64,000 bases of DNA, taken from NCBI GenBank assembly GCA_019802505.1, contig JAFMOC010000092.1, positions 278,501-342,500 on the forward strand. Direction: 5' to 3'. The notes under the pieces were generated by a model. It saw only the letters and a program-made list of their open reading frames with translations. It was not told where the DNA came from and searched no databases. Made by a program: the position numbers and the translations under genes. Source of the DNA: Corydoras sp. C115. Its lineage: Eukaryota; Chordata; Actinopteri; Siluriformes; Callichthyidae. Position 1 is the first letter of the stretch. Every line of letters starts with the position of its first letter. Below, one piece after another: positions 24,000-36,176 of this stretch.

Positions 24000-24440
24000 G
24001 ACCGCTCGGATATTATTAAAAACGTTATTGTAACAGCGGGACGGAGACGAGGCTGGATCGCGCTAATGCGCTAGAGGGCGTGACGTCGGGGTAGCGGTCA
24101 GAAATTCAAACCTACCTGCAGCTGTTGTTTTAGAGACAAAATGTAGACGCAAATGTAATTAAAACAGTGCTGTTGTAATAATAATAATAATAAAAAACAA
24201 GAATCAAAAAAGGTTATTCCTTTAAACAGCCTCAGCGACGTTTTGGCCGCAAACAAAGCCTTCTTGAGTTAATCCACAATCAACCCCGGAATAATTTAGA
24301 GTGATACATGTTGCAACCAATAAAAACAAAGATAACTCTGACACTAGCCAATCAGAAGCAAGGGCGGGTGTATCTGTTGGTTGTCAGATATATAGCCCCC
24401 GGTCATTTTATTGCTACAGCTCCTCAGTCCTGCACTGTCT
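24000..24440 (-). promoter_or_regulatory. Candidate glce promoter/leader exon
   Basis: This CpG-bearing segment contains a CRE-like TGACGTCG at about 24081. On the minus strand a strong donor (CTGCAG then GTAGGT) puts an exon end at 24116. A TATATAT stretch at about 24390 could serve either strand. It sits 1.4 kb upstream of the glce start codon. Confidence 0.35.
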
Positions 24441-24461
24441 GTGTTCAGTTCCTCTGATCAG

Positions 24462-24964
24462 CACGGTGTTTTAGTGATTAGCATGTTCTCCTCTCAGCAC
24501 TAGGGATTCCTGGTTCGAATCCCCATCTGGGTGGAGTTTCCATGTTCTCCCGTGTCCGCGTGGGTTTCCTCCGGGTTCTCCGGTTTCCTCCCACAGTCCA
24601 AAAACATGGATCAAGTCAACTGAGTTCTCCAAATTGCCCCATATAGAGTGTGTCTGTGTGAGTGAGTGTGTGCCCAGCGATGGATTGGCGCCCTGTCCTG
24701 GGTGTATCTGCCCAGCGCCCGAAATGTTCTCCCCTGGATGGGCATGGGGAACCCCCCCGCAACCCTACTAGAGGATAAAGCGGAAGATAATGAATGAATG
24801 AATGAAGAGTGTGTCTGTGTGAGTGAGTGTGTGCCCAGCGATAGATTGGCGCCCTGTCCTGGGTGTATCTGCCCAGCGCCCGAAACGTTCTCCCCTGGAT
24901 GGGCATGAGGAACCCCCCCGCAACCCTAATAGAGGATAAAACGGAAGATAATGAATGGATGGAT
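24462..24964 (+). repeat. SINE-A followed by a partial tandem copy
   Basis: One full copy (to about 24803) ends in AATGAATGAATGA and runs straight into a second unit starting at AGAGTGTGTCTGTG, which has its own tail. Confidence 0.88.
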
Positions 24965-25037
24965 GATCAGAGAGAGGAACTGTTCTCATCATCAGAACTT
25001 ATTTGGGTCAATATTATGGCTGTCTGCTCATCTAACA

Positions 25038-25385
25038 TTCATTCATTCATTCATTATCTTCCGCTTTATCCTCTATTAGGATCGCGGTGGGGTTCCCCAT
25101 GCCCATCCAGGGGAGAACGTTTCAGGTGCTGGGCAGATACACCCAGGACAGGGCGCCAATCTATCACTGGGCACACACTCACTCACACAGACACACTCTA
25201 TATGGGGCATTTGGAGAATTCAATTGACTTGATCCATGTTTTTGGACTGTGGGAGGAAACCGGAGAACCCGGAGGAAACCCACGTGAACACGGGGAGAAC
25301 ATGGATACTCCACCCAGATGGGGATTCGATGGGGATCCCTTGTGCTGAGAGGAGAACATGCTAACTACTAAGCCACCGTGCCGCC
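25038..25385 (-). repeat. SINE-A, full length with TSD
   Basis: Flanked by perfect gctcatctaaca (25026-25037 and 25386-25397). Confidence 0.93.
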
Positions 25386-26160
25386 GCTCATCTAACAGTG
25401 ATACATAATAAACATAACACAGAAACATCACAGTGCAAAAGTACATTATACATCACACAATAAAGCAGCAACATGGAATTTAGGATTATTTGGAACCCTT
25501 TCTGTTATTGTATGCAAGTTTGGAATGTAGCTTACTTTCTGAAGCTTTTGTGATTTACGAATTTATGAACTGCCGCAAAAGTAGCATTAATTCAAAGGTT
25601 CCGTAAGTTTGTAAACCTGTGTGTAATCAGTATTCAAGTGTATGTGTGATACAAGCAGGCATGTGCACAGACATTATTAAGGGCAGTGGCTCAAGCCAAA
25701 AAAAAATGGTACTTATTGGCAAAAATAATTCATAAAAAACCTAGTATATTTAATGCCTGTCTGATATTAAAACACTTTAAGGGCAAAAGGGCAGATGCAT
25801 GAAGCACTACTAGGGGTCTATCTGTGCAGGTGGCTGGACACGAGTTCCTGAAAAGGTTACCCAATGATACCAAATAAAAACTTATGTGCTACAATATTAA
25901 ACAAGTTACAAGTTATATACATATAACATTATACCCTCTATTCAGAATGATTTATACACGATGCATAAAAACATATGGCACTATGAAATGATTTACACCA
26001 TCATGAGAAACAGGTCAACACCATCATGAGAAACAGGTCAACCAGATACAGCTGTATGAACTATGACTGTAAGTTATCCACAGTTATTGGACATTAGTGT
26101 CGTTGCCTGATCTCAGACGACCTACAAACAAAGGCTCTTGAAAATAATCCTGGAGCAGTT
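25386..26160. other. AT-rich gap between glce upstream region and nox5 3' end
   Basis: I see no gene here. A 22 bp unit ending GAGAAACAGGTCAAC occurs twice in tandem at about 25997-26041. The part nearest 26160 should hold the nox5 3' UTR. Confidence 0.4.
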
Positions 26161-26757
26161 TCAGAAGTTTTCCTTGTAGAACTGAAACCCAAATTTCTCG
26201 CAGTGAGCCTTAATGACCTTGGCGAGTGCTGGGGAGCCGCAGTAGAACACGTGGACTTTTCCTTTCCTTTCCTCGGACAACTTCTTGAAAACCTGCAATG
26301 GTGGTATGTGGGAGAGAAGTCTGAGAAGGATATTATCTCATTATCTTGCCTGCTTAATCCTATACTAGAGTCGCTAGGGGATGTTCCCCATGCCCATCCA
26401 GGAGAGAACATTTCAGGTCCTGCACAGATACACTCAGGAAATTTAGAGCAGCCAATTCACCTTGAATCCATGAGTAGAGCTGAAATCAGCAAACCAATCT
26501 TCATGATTTATGCTGTGTGCGCAATGATCCCGGTATACTGGAAAGAAAAAAAACTGGCATGGCTTATAGTATATAGAGAACCTACTTTGCCCCATTCTGG
26601 TCGGCCTGGCTGCGTACGGGTTCGAAGCCCAGTGATCGAGTCTCTCTTCTCTTTCTTTGCCAGCAGGTCCAGAGCCATCTGCAGCCCAATGGCTTTCATG
26701 TCATTCTTACTCAGCGCTGATGTCATATACATGTGCATCTCCAAAAAGCGGCCTGAC

Positions 26758-26834
<77 letters not shown>

Positions 26835-27377
26835 CAGCAGCAGCAGTAGAATAATATTATTCTTTAATTTAACAAACATTTATTCATTCATTCATTCATT
26901 ATCTTCCGCTTTATCCTCTACTAGGGTCGCGGGGGGTTCTCCCATCCAGGGGAGAACGTTTCGGGCGCTGGGCACACACTCACACGCTGGGAGAACATGG
27001 AAACTCCACCCAGATGGGGATTCGAACCGGGAATCCCTAGCGCTGAGAGACGAACGTGCTAACCACTAAGCCACCGTGCCGCCCTCAATTTAACAAACAA
27101 AACAGCAATATTAATATAATTTAACTGCAGTTCTTAATAATCCTTTATGCTTTAATATCCTAATAGAACTGTCTGATTGGCAGCAGTGAGATAGAGTCAT
27201 GGAAGTGGGCGGCCGGTGGCGTAATGGTTAGGATGTCCACCTCACCGTGCTGGAGATCCAGGAGATCTGCATAATTTGCCCTTACTGTATATATTCTGTG
27301 TCTGTATGAGTGAGTGTGTGCCCAGCAATAGATTGGCACCCTGCCTGCACCCAAAACATTATAGAGAACAAACTGTT

Positions 27378-27435
<58 letters not shown>

Positions 27436-30400
27436 TCACTCACTCACTCACTCACTCACTCACTCACTCACTCACTCACTCACCTTCAGGCTCCTCATCA
27501 GCCTGATCCATCTCCAGTTTCGTCAGCAGACTCACGAACCATTCAAATGACTTCTGATCTCGATTTATCCAAATGAAATCCACCTGTGGATGGTCAACAG
27601 GTCATACACCCCACATGAAACTACACATGATATAGCTAAACAGGGCAACACGGTGGCTTGGTGGTTTCCTATCTGCTCTGGGGATCCACGTTTGAATGCC
27701 GATCTGGGTGGAGTTTCCAAGTTCTCCCTGTATTTGTACTTCCAAGTTCTCCAGTTTCCTCCCACAGTCAAAAAACATGGATTTAAGGTGAATTGACTGT
27801 TCTAAATGACCCCTATCTAAATTGCCCCCATATGGTGTGTCTGTGAGCAGCCAATTCAGCACTCAGATCAGGATTTAAACCTGGATCCCAAGCGCTTGCT
27901 TACATGCTAACCACTAATTCCATTCATTAAATAATATTCTGTAGTTTCTAACCTGGCACGGTGGCTTAGTGGTCAGCACGTTCTCCTCTCAGCACTAGGG
28001 ATTCCCGGTTCGAATCCCCATCTGGGTGGAGTTTCCATGTTCTCCCCGTGTCCGCGTGGGTTTCCTCCCGGTTCTCCGGTTTCCTCCCACAGTCCAAAAA
28101 CATGGATCAAGTCAATTGAGTTCTCCAAATTGCCCCATATAGAGTGTGTCTGTGTGAGTGAGTGTGTGCCCAGCGATAGATTGGTGCCCTGTCCTGGGTC
28201 TATCTGCCCAGCGCCCGAGACGTTCTCCCCTGGATGGGCATGGGGAACCCCACCGTGACCCTAATAGAGAATAAAGCGGGAGATAATGAATGAATGAATG
28301 AGTTTCTAACCTTTCTGAGCTTCATCTCGTTGTCTTTGATCGTCTCACACCAGGAATAGCTGCAGCTGGGGCAGTTTTGCTTCCTCATTCTATACCTAGA
28401 ACAGAAGGAACATAAAAGTAGGATGTGTAAGCAGGTGGTTTGTGTCTGAAATAAAATGCTTATTGGTCCTACATTGAGGGATCTCACCGATACATGATAC
28501 TTTGTAAAATTGAGGCGAAGGGAGTGATGCCGATCCCGGCTCCGATCAGCACGGCATGCTCTGAGGCAAAAATCTGCCTGGTGGGGGTTCCATAGGGTCC
28601 ATCTACATAACACTGTGAGGCAGTGGATCAGTAACATTCATTTCAATAATCAGTTCTAAATCTTCAGCAGTGTAAAGATGTAAGTTCTTATGGGGTAAAA
28701 TCAAGAAAAAATATCATTCATTCATTCATTCATTATCTCCCGCTTTATCCTCTATTAGGGTCGCGGTGGGGTTCCCCATGCCCATCCAGGGGAGAACATC
28801 TCGGGCGCTGGGCAGATACACCCAGGACAGGGCGCCAATCCATCACTGGGTACACACTCACTCACACAGAGACACTCTAAATAGGGCAATTTTTGAGAAT
28901 TCAATTGACTTGATCCATGTTTTTGGACTGTGGGAGGAAACCGGAGAACCCGGAGGAAACCCACGCAGACACGGGGAGAACATGGAAACTCCACCCAGAT
29001 GGGGATTCGAACCGGGAAGCCCTAGCACTGAGAGGCGAATGTGCTAACCACTAAGCCACTGTGCCGCCCAAAAAATATCATATTAAACGTATTATTTTAA
29101 TATACTGCGCTTAGTGGTTAGCACGTCAGACTCTCAGCACTGGGGATCCAGATTCGAATCCCCATCTGGGTGGAGTTTCCATATTCTCCCAGTGTCCATG
29201 TGGGTTTCCTCCGGGTGCTCAGGTTTCCTCTCACAGTCCATAAACATGGTAAATTCAAGGTGAATTGGCTTCTCTAAATTGCTCCTATCTAATTTATCTG
29301 TGTGTGTGTGGACAGCGTTCTTCCATGGATGGGCACGTGGAACCCCCCTGTAAGTCTCTTGTTATAAGGACTAAGTGAAAGATAATGAGATGAGTTTTAT
29401 TGTGTTTTATCTGTTTTGTTAAATCAGTTATACAGCAGGGCGGCACGGTGGCTTAGTGGTTAGCACGTTCTCCTCTCAGCGCTAGGGATTCCCGGTTCGA
29501 ATCCCCATCTGGGTGGAGTTTCCATGTTCTCCCCGTGTCCGCGTGGGTTTCCTCCGGGTTCTCCGGTTTCCTCCCACAGTGCAAAAACATGGATCAAGTC
29601 AATTGAGTTCTCCAAATTGCCCCATATAGAGTGTGTCTGTGTGAGTGAGTGTGTACCCAGCGATGGATTGGCACCCTGTCCTGGGTCTATCTGCCCAGCG
29701 CCCGAGACGTTCTCCTGGATGGGCATGGGGAACCCCACCACGACCCTAATAGAGGATAAAGCGGGAGATAATAATGAAAGTTATACAGCAGGAATATGAT
29801 AGAACAAAGTGGATCTTGTAGTTTCTGTGCTCTGCCATTAGATGGCAATGTACACCCAGTTTGTCGTCACCTAGGAACGATTACTTTACATGCAACATGT
29901 CATATTGCAGATACTTTTATCCAAAGTGACTTACATTCATTTATTCATTCATTATCTTTCCGCTTTATCCTATATTAGGGCCGCATGCCCATCCAGGGGA
30001 GAACGTTTCGGGTGCTGGGCAGATACACCCAGGACAGGGCGCCAATCTATCATTGGGCACACACTCACTCACACATACACACTCTATATGGGGCAATTTG
30101 GAGAACTCCGTTGACTTGCTCCATGTTTTTGGACTGTGGAAGTAAACCGGAGAACCAGAGGAAACCCACGCGGACACGGGGAGAAGATGGAAACTCCACC
30201 CAGATGGGGATTCGAACCAGGAATCCCTAGTGCTGAGAGGAGAACGTGCTAACCACTAAGCCACCGTGCCGCCAAGTGACTTACAATAACCTTAAATTAA
30301 CGTATATTTTGTATGTTTGACTCACTTTGATGTTGCAGTATCTATGAGTCTCATTCGGTTTAGCAGAACCCTAGAGGGATACGTATAAAAAGACATTAGA

Positions 30401-33400
30401 TGGATGGATTTTTTGTACTAATTCTGATCAGACCTGAATTTAAAAAGTTTGGAGTTACTTAAGAAAACTCACTTCTTTGCTGACTTGTGCGACATCCCCT
30501 AGTTCTGCTTGTACATAAAGGTCTGTCTGTGAGCTCTGAGCAGCTGTGGTTCTGCGATACAGAGTCAGCTCCACTGCGTTGTCCTTACTGGATGCAATGG
30601 TTCCTTCAGAGCATGCAGACTGAAACATCTCCTCCTGTCTCAAACAGAGGTTTGATTAAGATGGAGCTTCACAATGCATGGGATTAATGAAGTTCAAACG
30701 GCTGCAGGGGGCATACCGTGGTTCTAGTCTGATGACGTCGGCTCCTCAGACTGGCTGTCAGTCTCTTGTTGCTGATGGTGGGACTCTCAGGTTGTCTGAA
30801 ATACTCAAACAAGCGATTCGTCCACTGACCCATTGAGCGTATGTGGAGCCACATTGTATCTGTTGATATAAAGGATGGAATTATAGATTAGTATGGATTG
30901 AAGCTAGTCTTTAGGTTATTTATCGATCACTCTGAATATGTTGGTGAGTTTGGACCTTGCTGCTCAGGTGCACTGCTGATGGTGAATGGATGCCATTCAT
31001 ACTTTGCGATGACCGGGATGTTGATGTACACAAAGTCACCCGGCTTGAAATGAAAGGAGGGGGGTCTCTTGATCACCAGATGGGTCACCTAATAAAATTT
31101 ACAACAAAGGAAGCATGGTATCAGTATTAAATGTATGAAACTGGCCATTGATTGATTGATTACTCAATTAGTTCCAAAGTAAGTGTAGACTACAAAGAGA
31201 ATCTATGTGGTTCATCTTTTTGCCCCTTTGTAGCGTATTTGTGTTTGTGTGAGTGAGTGAATGTGTGCCCAGCAATAGATCGGCACCCTGCCCTGGGTGT
31301 ATTTACCCAGATTTCGAAACATTGTCCCCTGGATGAGCACGGAGAACCCTGCGACCCTAGTAGAGGATTGGGCAGAAGATAATGAGATAAGCTGAGAATG
31401 ACCACTTCCTAAATCCTAAACTAGGATTTGCGGGGGAGAACGTTTTAGGTGCGGGGCAGATACAGCCAGGACAGGGTGCCAAGCCATCACTGGGGACACA
31501 CTCACGAAAACGTGAGACAATGTGCTAACCACTATGCCACCATGCAGCCTCATCATCTTTCAATCATAAAGCATTAATATTTATACAAGTATTATGATGT
31601 CACAGGATGGATGTAAAATTGGTTTTAGTGCAGTTTATGTATCTTTATTCTTCTGTATGGCAGCATTGACTTATAAACCTCAATCTTTAAACTGCTGGAT
31701 GTTTTATTGTTTAAACATATACATAATAATACCTTAGATGGCAGCAGGTGGACCTCCGTGATATAGAGAGCAGCCATGCGAGTCACTGCAATGCCCACTA
31801 CTTTCTCCACCAGGAAGACTATGCCGGGAACCACAAACCACTTCCAGAAATTAGCACAGTGGACTATCAGCAGAGCCCAAACCCACACGTAGGACAGATG
31901 GGACCAGTAGAACACCTGAACAAACATATAACACAATCATAAATGCAATTTATTGGAAAAACAACACAGAATGTACTTTAGAATGGCTAACTACCTCAAA
32001 ATGACCACTGCGCCTGACAAAAGTGCTGGAACAAACCACCATGAGGCAGATGATGACCTGCAGGACAACCCCTGTGATGGAGGCAGTACCTTTGACCCAT
32101 CCTATACCCGGTCGTATGGTGAAGAGGTATTCCCACATGTGGTAGCCTCCATCTGTCTGAACAAGTTGAACTGGGGGAAGAAAATTCAGCCGGCTGATTA
32201 ACTGAGAGAAATAAGAATGAGACATGAGCATGCCATACACCGCAAGACTGGAAATCCAACTGGAAGGTACCGAAATTCATGACGTGTGCCATAGTGTGCA
32301 CCAGAGAGAAAACAAGAATGGCGTAGCCCACAATCTGATGGAGCAAGATGTTCTGGTCTAAAGGCAAGATCTTCACCACCCAGGTGGCCCGCAGCCAGGT
32401 GAGACAGCGACGCAGCATCAGCACCTGAAGACACAACGTCCCAAAGTGATTCAGTGATGGGTACATGTAGGTGTTATATGGACCAGCGATTCTAAACTGG
32501 TGGGTTGGGTCATGGACAGCTTGTAGAGAAAATATTTTTATAATAATAATAATAATTGAGGGCGGCACGGTGGCTTAGTGGTTAGCATGTTCTTCCCAGT
32601 TCGAATCCCCATCTGGGTGGAGTTTCCATGTTCTCCCCGTGTCCGCGTGGGTTTCCTCCGGGTTCTACGGTTTCCTCCCACAGTCCAAAAACATGGATCA
32701 AGTCAATTGAGTTCTTCAAATTACCCCATATAGGGTGTGTCTGTGTGAGTGAGTGTGTGCCCAGCGATGGATTGGCGCCCTGTCCTGGGTGTATCTGCCC
32801 AGTGCCTGCGACCCTAATATAGGATAAAGCGGAAGATAATGAATGAATGAATAATAATTGATGCTCATCTTGTCTTTTATCTTGAAAATAACTTGCCATT
32901 AATTTCACTTTGCATGTGTACGTATGTTTAAATGTGTTTTTGAGGGCTATTTTTTCATCCATTCATTATCTTCCGCTTTATCCTCTATTAGGGTCGTGTT
33001 GGGGTTCCCCATGCCCATCCAGGGGAGAACGTCTCGGGCGCCGGGCAGATACACCCAGGACAGGGCGCCAACCTATCGCTGGGCACACACTCACTCACAC
33101 AGACACACTCTATATGGGGCAATTTGGAAAACTCAATTGACTTGATCCATGTTTTTGGACTGTGGGAGGAAACCGGAGAACCCGGAGGAAACCCACGCAG
33201 ACACGGGGAGAACATGGAAACTCCACCCAGATGGGGATTCGAACCGGGAATCCCTAGTGCTGAGAGGCGAACGTGCAAACCACTAAGCCACCGTGCCGCC
33301 GGGCTATTTTTCAAAAAATAAATTTGTTTGGTTTGTATTCTATAAAAGTGGGTTGTGAGAAAATTTGTGGGTCCTGTTCTGAGACCAGTTGAGAACCCCC

Positions 33401-35552
33401 GGTGTGGACTGTATACCAGAGGAATACCATTATGAAGGTGCAGTTGATATTGAGGCAAATTCCACATCCTTTCGCGAGCATGTACCAGGGTCCACCTGCA
33501 GCGTGCCGCAGCACAGCTACCACGAACAGGAACACGTTGAGCAACCCATACAAGCAGAGGAAAAAGAGCTTCCGGCTGTTGTTATGCCAATACGCCCTGG
33601 TCAGATAGCGTGGGGTCTGCCGTCTCCTTTCATCCAGAGCAGGAGGCTTTAACCAGTTGGCGGCACTATGAGAAAAAGATATGATGTTGTTCTGCCAGAA
33701 TTTACGCTCTGATGATGTCATGACCATTCAATACCCTTTTGCTCGTTCTGTTAATTTCCCTTAAGGCTATGACGGAACAACATGGTTCAAACCCATGACT
33801 CCTAAAAACCCCAGGATGTTAACTGCTCACACAACTTCAGATTTAAAAGAAAAGATGTCACTTCATCCAGCCTTAAAAAGTTTGGTTAAATCAGTAAAAT
33901 CAGCATTTGGTTAATCAGTAAAATCAAATAACATCACACCATCTCCTGTTTTCACAGTTTCTTACCTGATGGTAAGGTTCTCCATGACCTCAGGGAAGTT
34001 CTCCAGTTCTGCTTTTAGCTCCTCAAAGGTGATGGCGCCACTGTTGTCTTTGTCGGCGGACTCGAAGAGGGCCAGGGTTAGGTCATCTAGCTTCTCATCC
34101 GGCAGAGAGATGGCACTCTCTTTCAGGCATGACTTCAATACTGTACGCAACTCATCCGGGTCTATAGAACCGCTGCCTGGGAAGGCAGAGAATTCACATC
34201 ACACCAATAATCTCTCAATGGAAGGCAGTTTGGCTAAATGCTGAGCCCTCGACCTGCAAAGACCAGTTCTAAGTACAAGCTGGGTCAGGGGACTAAAGTC
34301 CTTAAGAGCAACTACATTCTATAATATGCTTTTAAGCTCATCTTATGTACTGCCCTGTTGTGAAACATCTTTTATTTATATTCATTCATTCATTCATCCA
34401 TTATCTTCCGCTTTATCCTCTATTAGGGTTGCGGGGGGGTTCCCCATGCCCATCCAGGGGAGAACGTTTCAGGTTCTGGGCAGATAAACCCAGGACAGGG
34501 CGCCAATCTATCGCTGGGCACACACTCACTCACACAGACACACTCTATATGGGGCAATTTGGAGAACTCAATTGACTTGATCCATGTTTTTGGACTGCGG
34601 GAGTAAACCGGAGAACCCGGAGGAAACCCACGCGGACACGGGGAGAACATGGAAACTCCACCCAGATGGGGATTCGAACCGGGAATTCCTAGTGCTGAGA
34701 GGCGAACGTGCTGACCACTAAGCCACCGTGTCGCCCTATTATTTATAAACCACTAATATTTCTATTAGCATTATGATGTCACAGTGGATCATGTTGTCAT
34801 TTCTAAGCAAGAAGGTGTGTGTGTGTGGAAAATAAGGAATATGTGAATATGTCACGAGAAAACTCACCATCCACATCGTAGACCTGGAACAGGAAGTGCA
34901 GTTTATCAGTCTCGTTGCCGTGAATGAGGAGGTTCAGCGCCTTGAGGAGTTCATCTAAGCTGATGGTGTGACTGCCATCCGAATCGAACAGTGCAAAGAA
35001 CCGCTCCGCGAAGAACGACTGCCAGAACACAAGAGAACAGACACGTTCATACACTCACTTTAACTTTTAACTTATAAGACCATTTTAGTTCATATCTGTT
35101 AGTGCAATATTGTAAATACACTTCAAAATTCAGTGTATATACACAATTAAATTTTATTTTATTTTATTTTTATTTTATCTTTATTCCATTTGTCTTATCT
35201 TCTTAAATTTAAACTTTATGTGGAGAAGTCAGGAAAGAATTTCACTGCTGGCTGTACAATGTATATCTACGTATGTGACAAATAAACCTGATTCTTCTGA
35301 TTCTGAATCATACATTCTTTTTGTTTCTGCTTTATTTGAACAGATTGATTTGTACATTGTATTTACAGTGTTACTGATTTATTAACATGCTAATAGGTCT
35401 GAGCTGGCTTCATATCTTGGAAACATTCTCACCTCTTTGACCTTCAAGGCAGATTTAAACTCATCCAGGTCGATCTCCTGGTCGTCCCCGGCGATGCTCT
35501 CAAACTGCTTGGTGACCCACTCCAGCCAGCGTGTGTCCTCGTCCAAACTCAT
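26161..35552 (-). CDS. nox5: NADPH oxidase 5, calcium-activated superoxide generator
   Basis: NOX5 passes electrons from NADPH via FAD and two hemes across the membrane to oxygen, gated by N-terminal EF hands. Exons: 35552-35433, 35018-34868, 34176-33966, 33665-33428, 32424-32271, 32170-31995, 31915-31733, 31088-30956, 30859-30717, 30634-30473, 30370-30326, 28612-28488, 28395-28311, 27583-27484, 26752-26586, 26292-26161; every phase closes, giving 774 residues (human 765). EF-hand loops: GDDQEIDLDEF (~25), DSDGSHTISLDE (~53), DVDGSGSIDPDE (~88), DKDNSGAITFEE (~132). Heme histidines sit in HQIVGYAILVFSLVHTMAH (helix 3) and RRSGHFEVFYWSH (helix 5). FAD motif is HPFTISS; NADPH motifs are GAGIGITPFASIL and YCGSPALA; it ends KENF. 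It is not DUOX: there is no peroxidase domain, and hal begins upstream. An in-frame TAA just before the ATG supports this start unless a leader exon is spliced there. Confidence 0.96.
26325..26475 (-). repeat. SINE-A-like relic
   Basis: Diverged tail-to-middle piece (CCCCATGCCCATCCAGGAGA) in the last nox5 intron. Confidence 0.65.
26761..26834. repeat. (CA)n microsatellite at a nox5 acceptor
   Basis: On the minus strand a GT run of about 70 bases ends in TTTTGTCAG, the acceptor of nox5 exon 15 (26752). Confidence 0.95.
26881..27084 (-). repeat. SINE-A, internally deleted
   Basis: Both ends are present, with about 150 bases of the middle lost. Confidence 0.87.
27210..27362 (+). repeat. SINE-A-like relic
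   Basis: Old head (GGTGGCGTAATGGTTAGGAT) and a scrambled remainder in nox5 intron 14. Confidence 0.6.
27381..27483. repeat. (CA)n(CTCA)n microsatellite touching a nox5 donor
   Basis: About 50 bases of CA and 50 bases of CTCA. On the minus strand nox5 exon 14 (ending 27484) is followed at once by GTGAGTGAGTGA repeats. Confidence 0.95.
27640..27920 (+). repeat. SINE-A-like, old diverged copy
   Basis: Recognisable words such as ACACGGTGGCTTGGTGGTT, CTGGGTGGAGTTTCC and AAAAAACATGGAT with many differences. Confidence 0.65.
27955..28300 (+). repeat. SINE-A, full length; TSD contains the nox5 exon 13 splice donor
   Basis: 12 bp duplication agtttctaacct at 27943-27954 and 28301-28312. The right copy spans the 3' end of nox5 exon 13 (28311) and its GT donor. 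Confidence 0.94.
28717..29069 (-). repeat. SINE-A, full length with TSD
   Basis: Flanked by aaaaaatatcat (28705-28716 and 29070-29081) in nox5 intron 11. Confidence 0.93.
29107..29393 (+). repeat. SINE-A-like, diverged
   Basis: Older relative with the tRNA head and a GATAATGAGATGAG tail. Confidence 0.7.
29440..29778 (+). repeat. SINE-A, full length with perfect TSD
   Basis: Flanked by agttatacagcagg (29426-29439 and 29779-29792). Confidence 0.95.
29936..30273 (-). repeat. SINE-A inserted into an L2-tail-like sequence
   Basis: Flanked by aagtgacttaca; the outer sequence (ATACTTTTATCCAAAGTGAC) resembles an L2/SINE tail. Confidence 0.9.
31225..31550. repeat. Two SINE-A-like relics in opposite directions
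   Basis: A plus-oriented 3' piece (31225-31392) is followed by a minus-oriented piece (31400-31550). Both are diverged; in nox5 intron 7. Confidence 0.65.
32560..32853 (+). repeat. SINE-A with two small deletions
   Basis: Lacks part of the head and the CGAAACGTTCTCC block. Faces the next copy 100 bases away. Confidence 0.88.
32956..33299 (-). repeat. SINE-A, full length with TSD
   Basis: Flanked by gggctattttt; inverted partner of 32560-32853 in nox5 intron 4. Confidence 0.93.
34380..34735 (-). repeat. SINE-A, full length with short TSD
   Basis: Flanked by ttatttata; in nox5 intron 2. Confidence 0.92.
35225..35315 (+). repeat. Interspersed fish repeat 3' end
   Basis: The phrase TTTCACTGCTGGCTGTACAA ... 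GTGACAAATAAACCTGATTC followed by TTCTGA repeats looks like a retroposon 3' end; family not identified. Confidence 0.45.
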
Positions 35553-35759
35553 GCCTTAAAACTCATTTCATTATTGTTTTTAATCATTAATGTAAAACAC
35601 AGGAACCAAATTACAAGAATCCCCTATATTTCCCTGTAATTATAAACCATCACAGCTAACTAACCCCACACTCATGAGGGTAAAAATATGTGAACACCTC
35701 ACACTCAAATGAGAATCCCATACCAGTCTCTACTCATTTGAGTAAAAACATTTTGAAAA

Positions 35760-36125
35760 GTGTGAAAGCAGAATCAACTTAAAGGCCAGTGAATGTAAAC
35801 GGAGGAGCTGCTATCCTATCCCAGCAGTGTCACTGAGGTGGAGAAATGAAACTCCAGCAGCACTGCTGCACTAAAACCCCCTCACCACATCAGTGTCACT
35901 GCAGAACTGACAATAAACAATCCACCACCCAAATGATACCTGTTCTGTGATGCTCCTGACCAACAGAGAACAGAGAACCAACAGGGGACTAACAACAACA
36001 AAGAACACAGATGGACTACAGTCTGTAATTGTAAAACTACAAACTCCATCTATATGATAAGTGTAGGAAATAGAGAATAAAGGAAAAGGGGGTGTGTCCA
36101 AACGTTTGACTGGTACAGTATATTT
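35760..36125. mobile_element. Tc1-like MITE, partial
   Basis: Shares its right part and end (GTCCAAACGTTTGACTGGTA) with 47142-47528. Lies just upstream of the nox5 coding start. Confidence 0.7.
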
Positions 36126-36176
36126 ATCTTTTATTATATATTATATTTAGAATTTATAGGTCAGACAGAAACTCAC

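Noticed and set aside
26203..27069. A 288-residue plus-strand open frame
   Set aside because: It runs antisense across nox5 exons 15-16, a CA microsatellite and a SINE; composition is explained by these.
27420..27480. CRISPR-like direct repeats
   Set aside because: These are 4-base microsatellite units without spacers.
26161..35552. DUOX or another NOX instead of NOX5
   Set aside because: No peroxidase domain or its exons precede the EF hands, and the next gene upstream is hal. Four EF hands directly before the oxidase core are NOX5-like.
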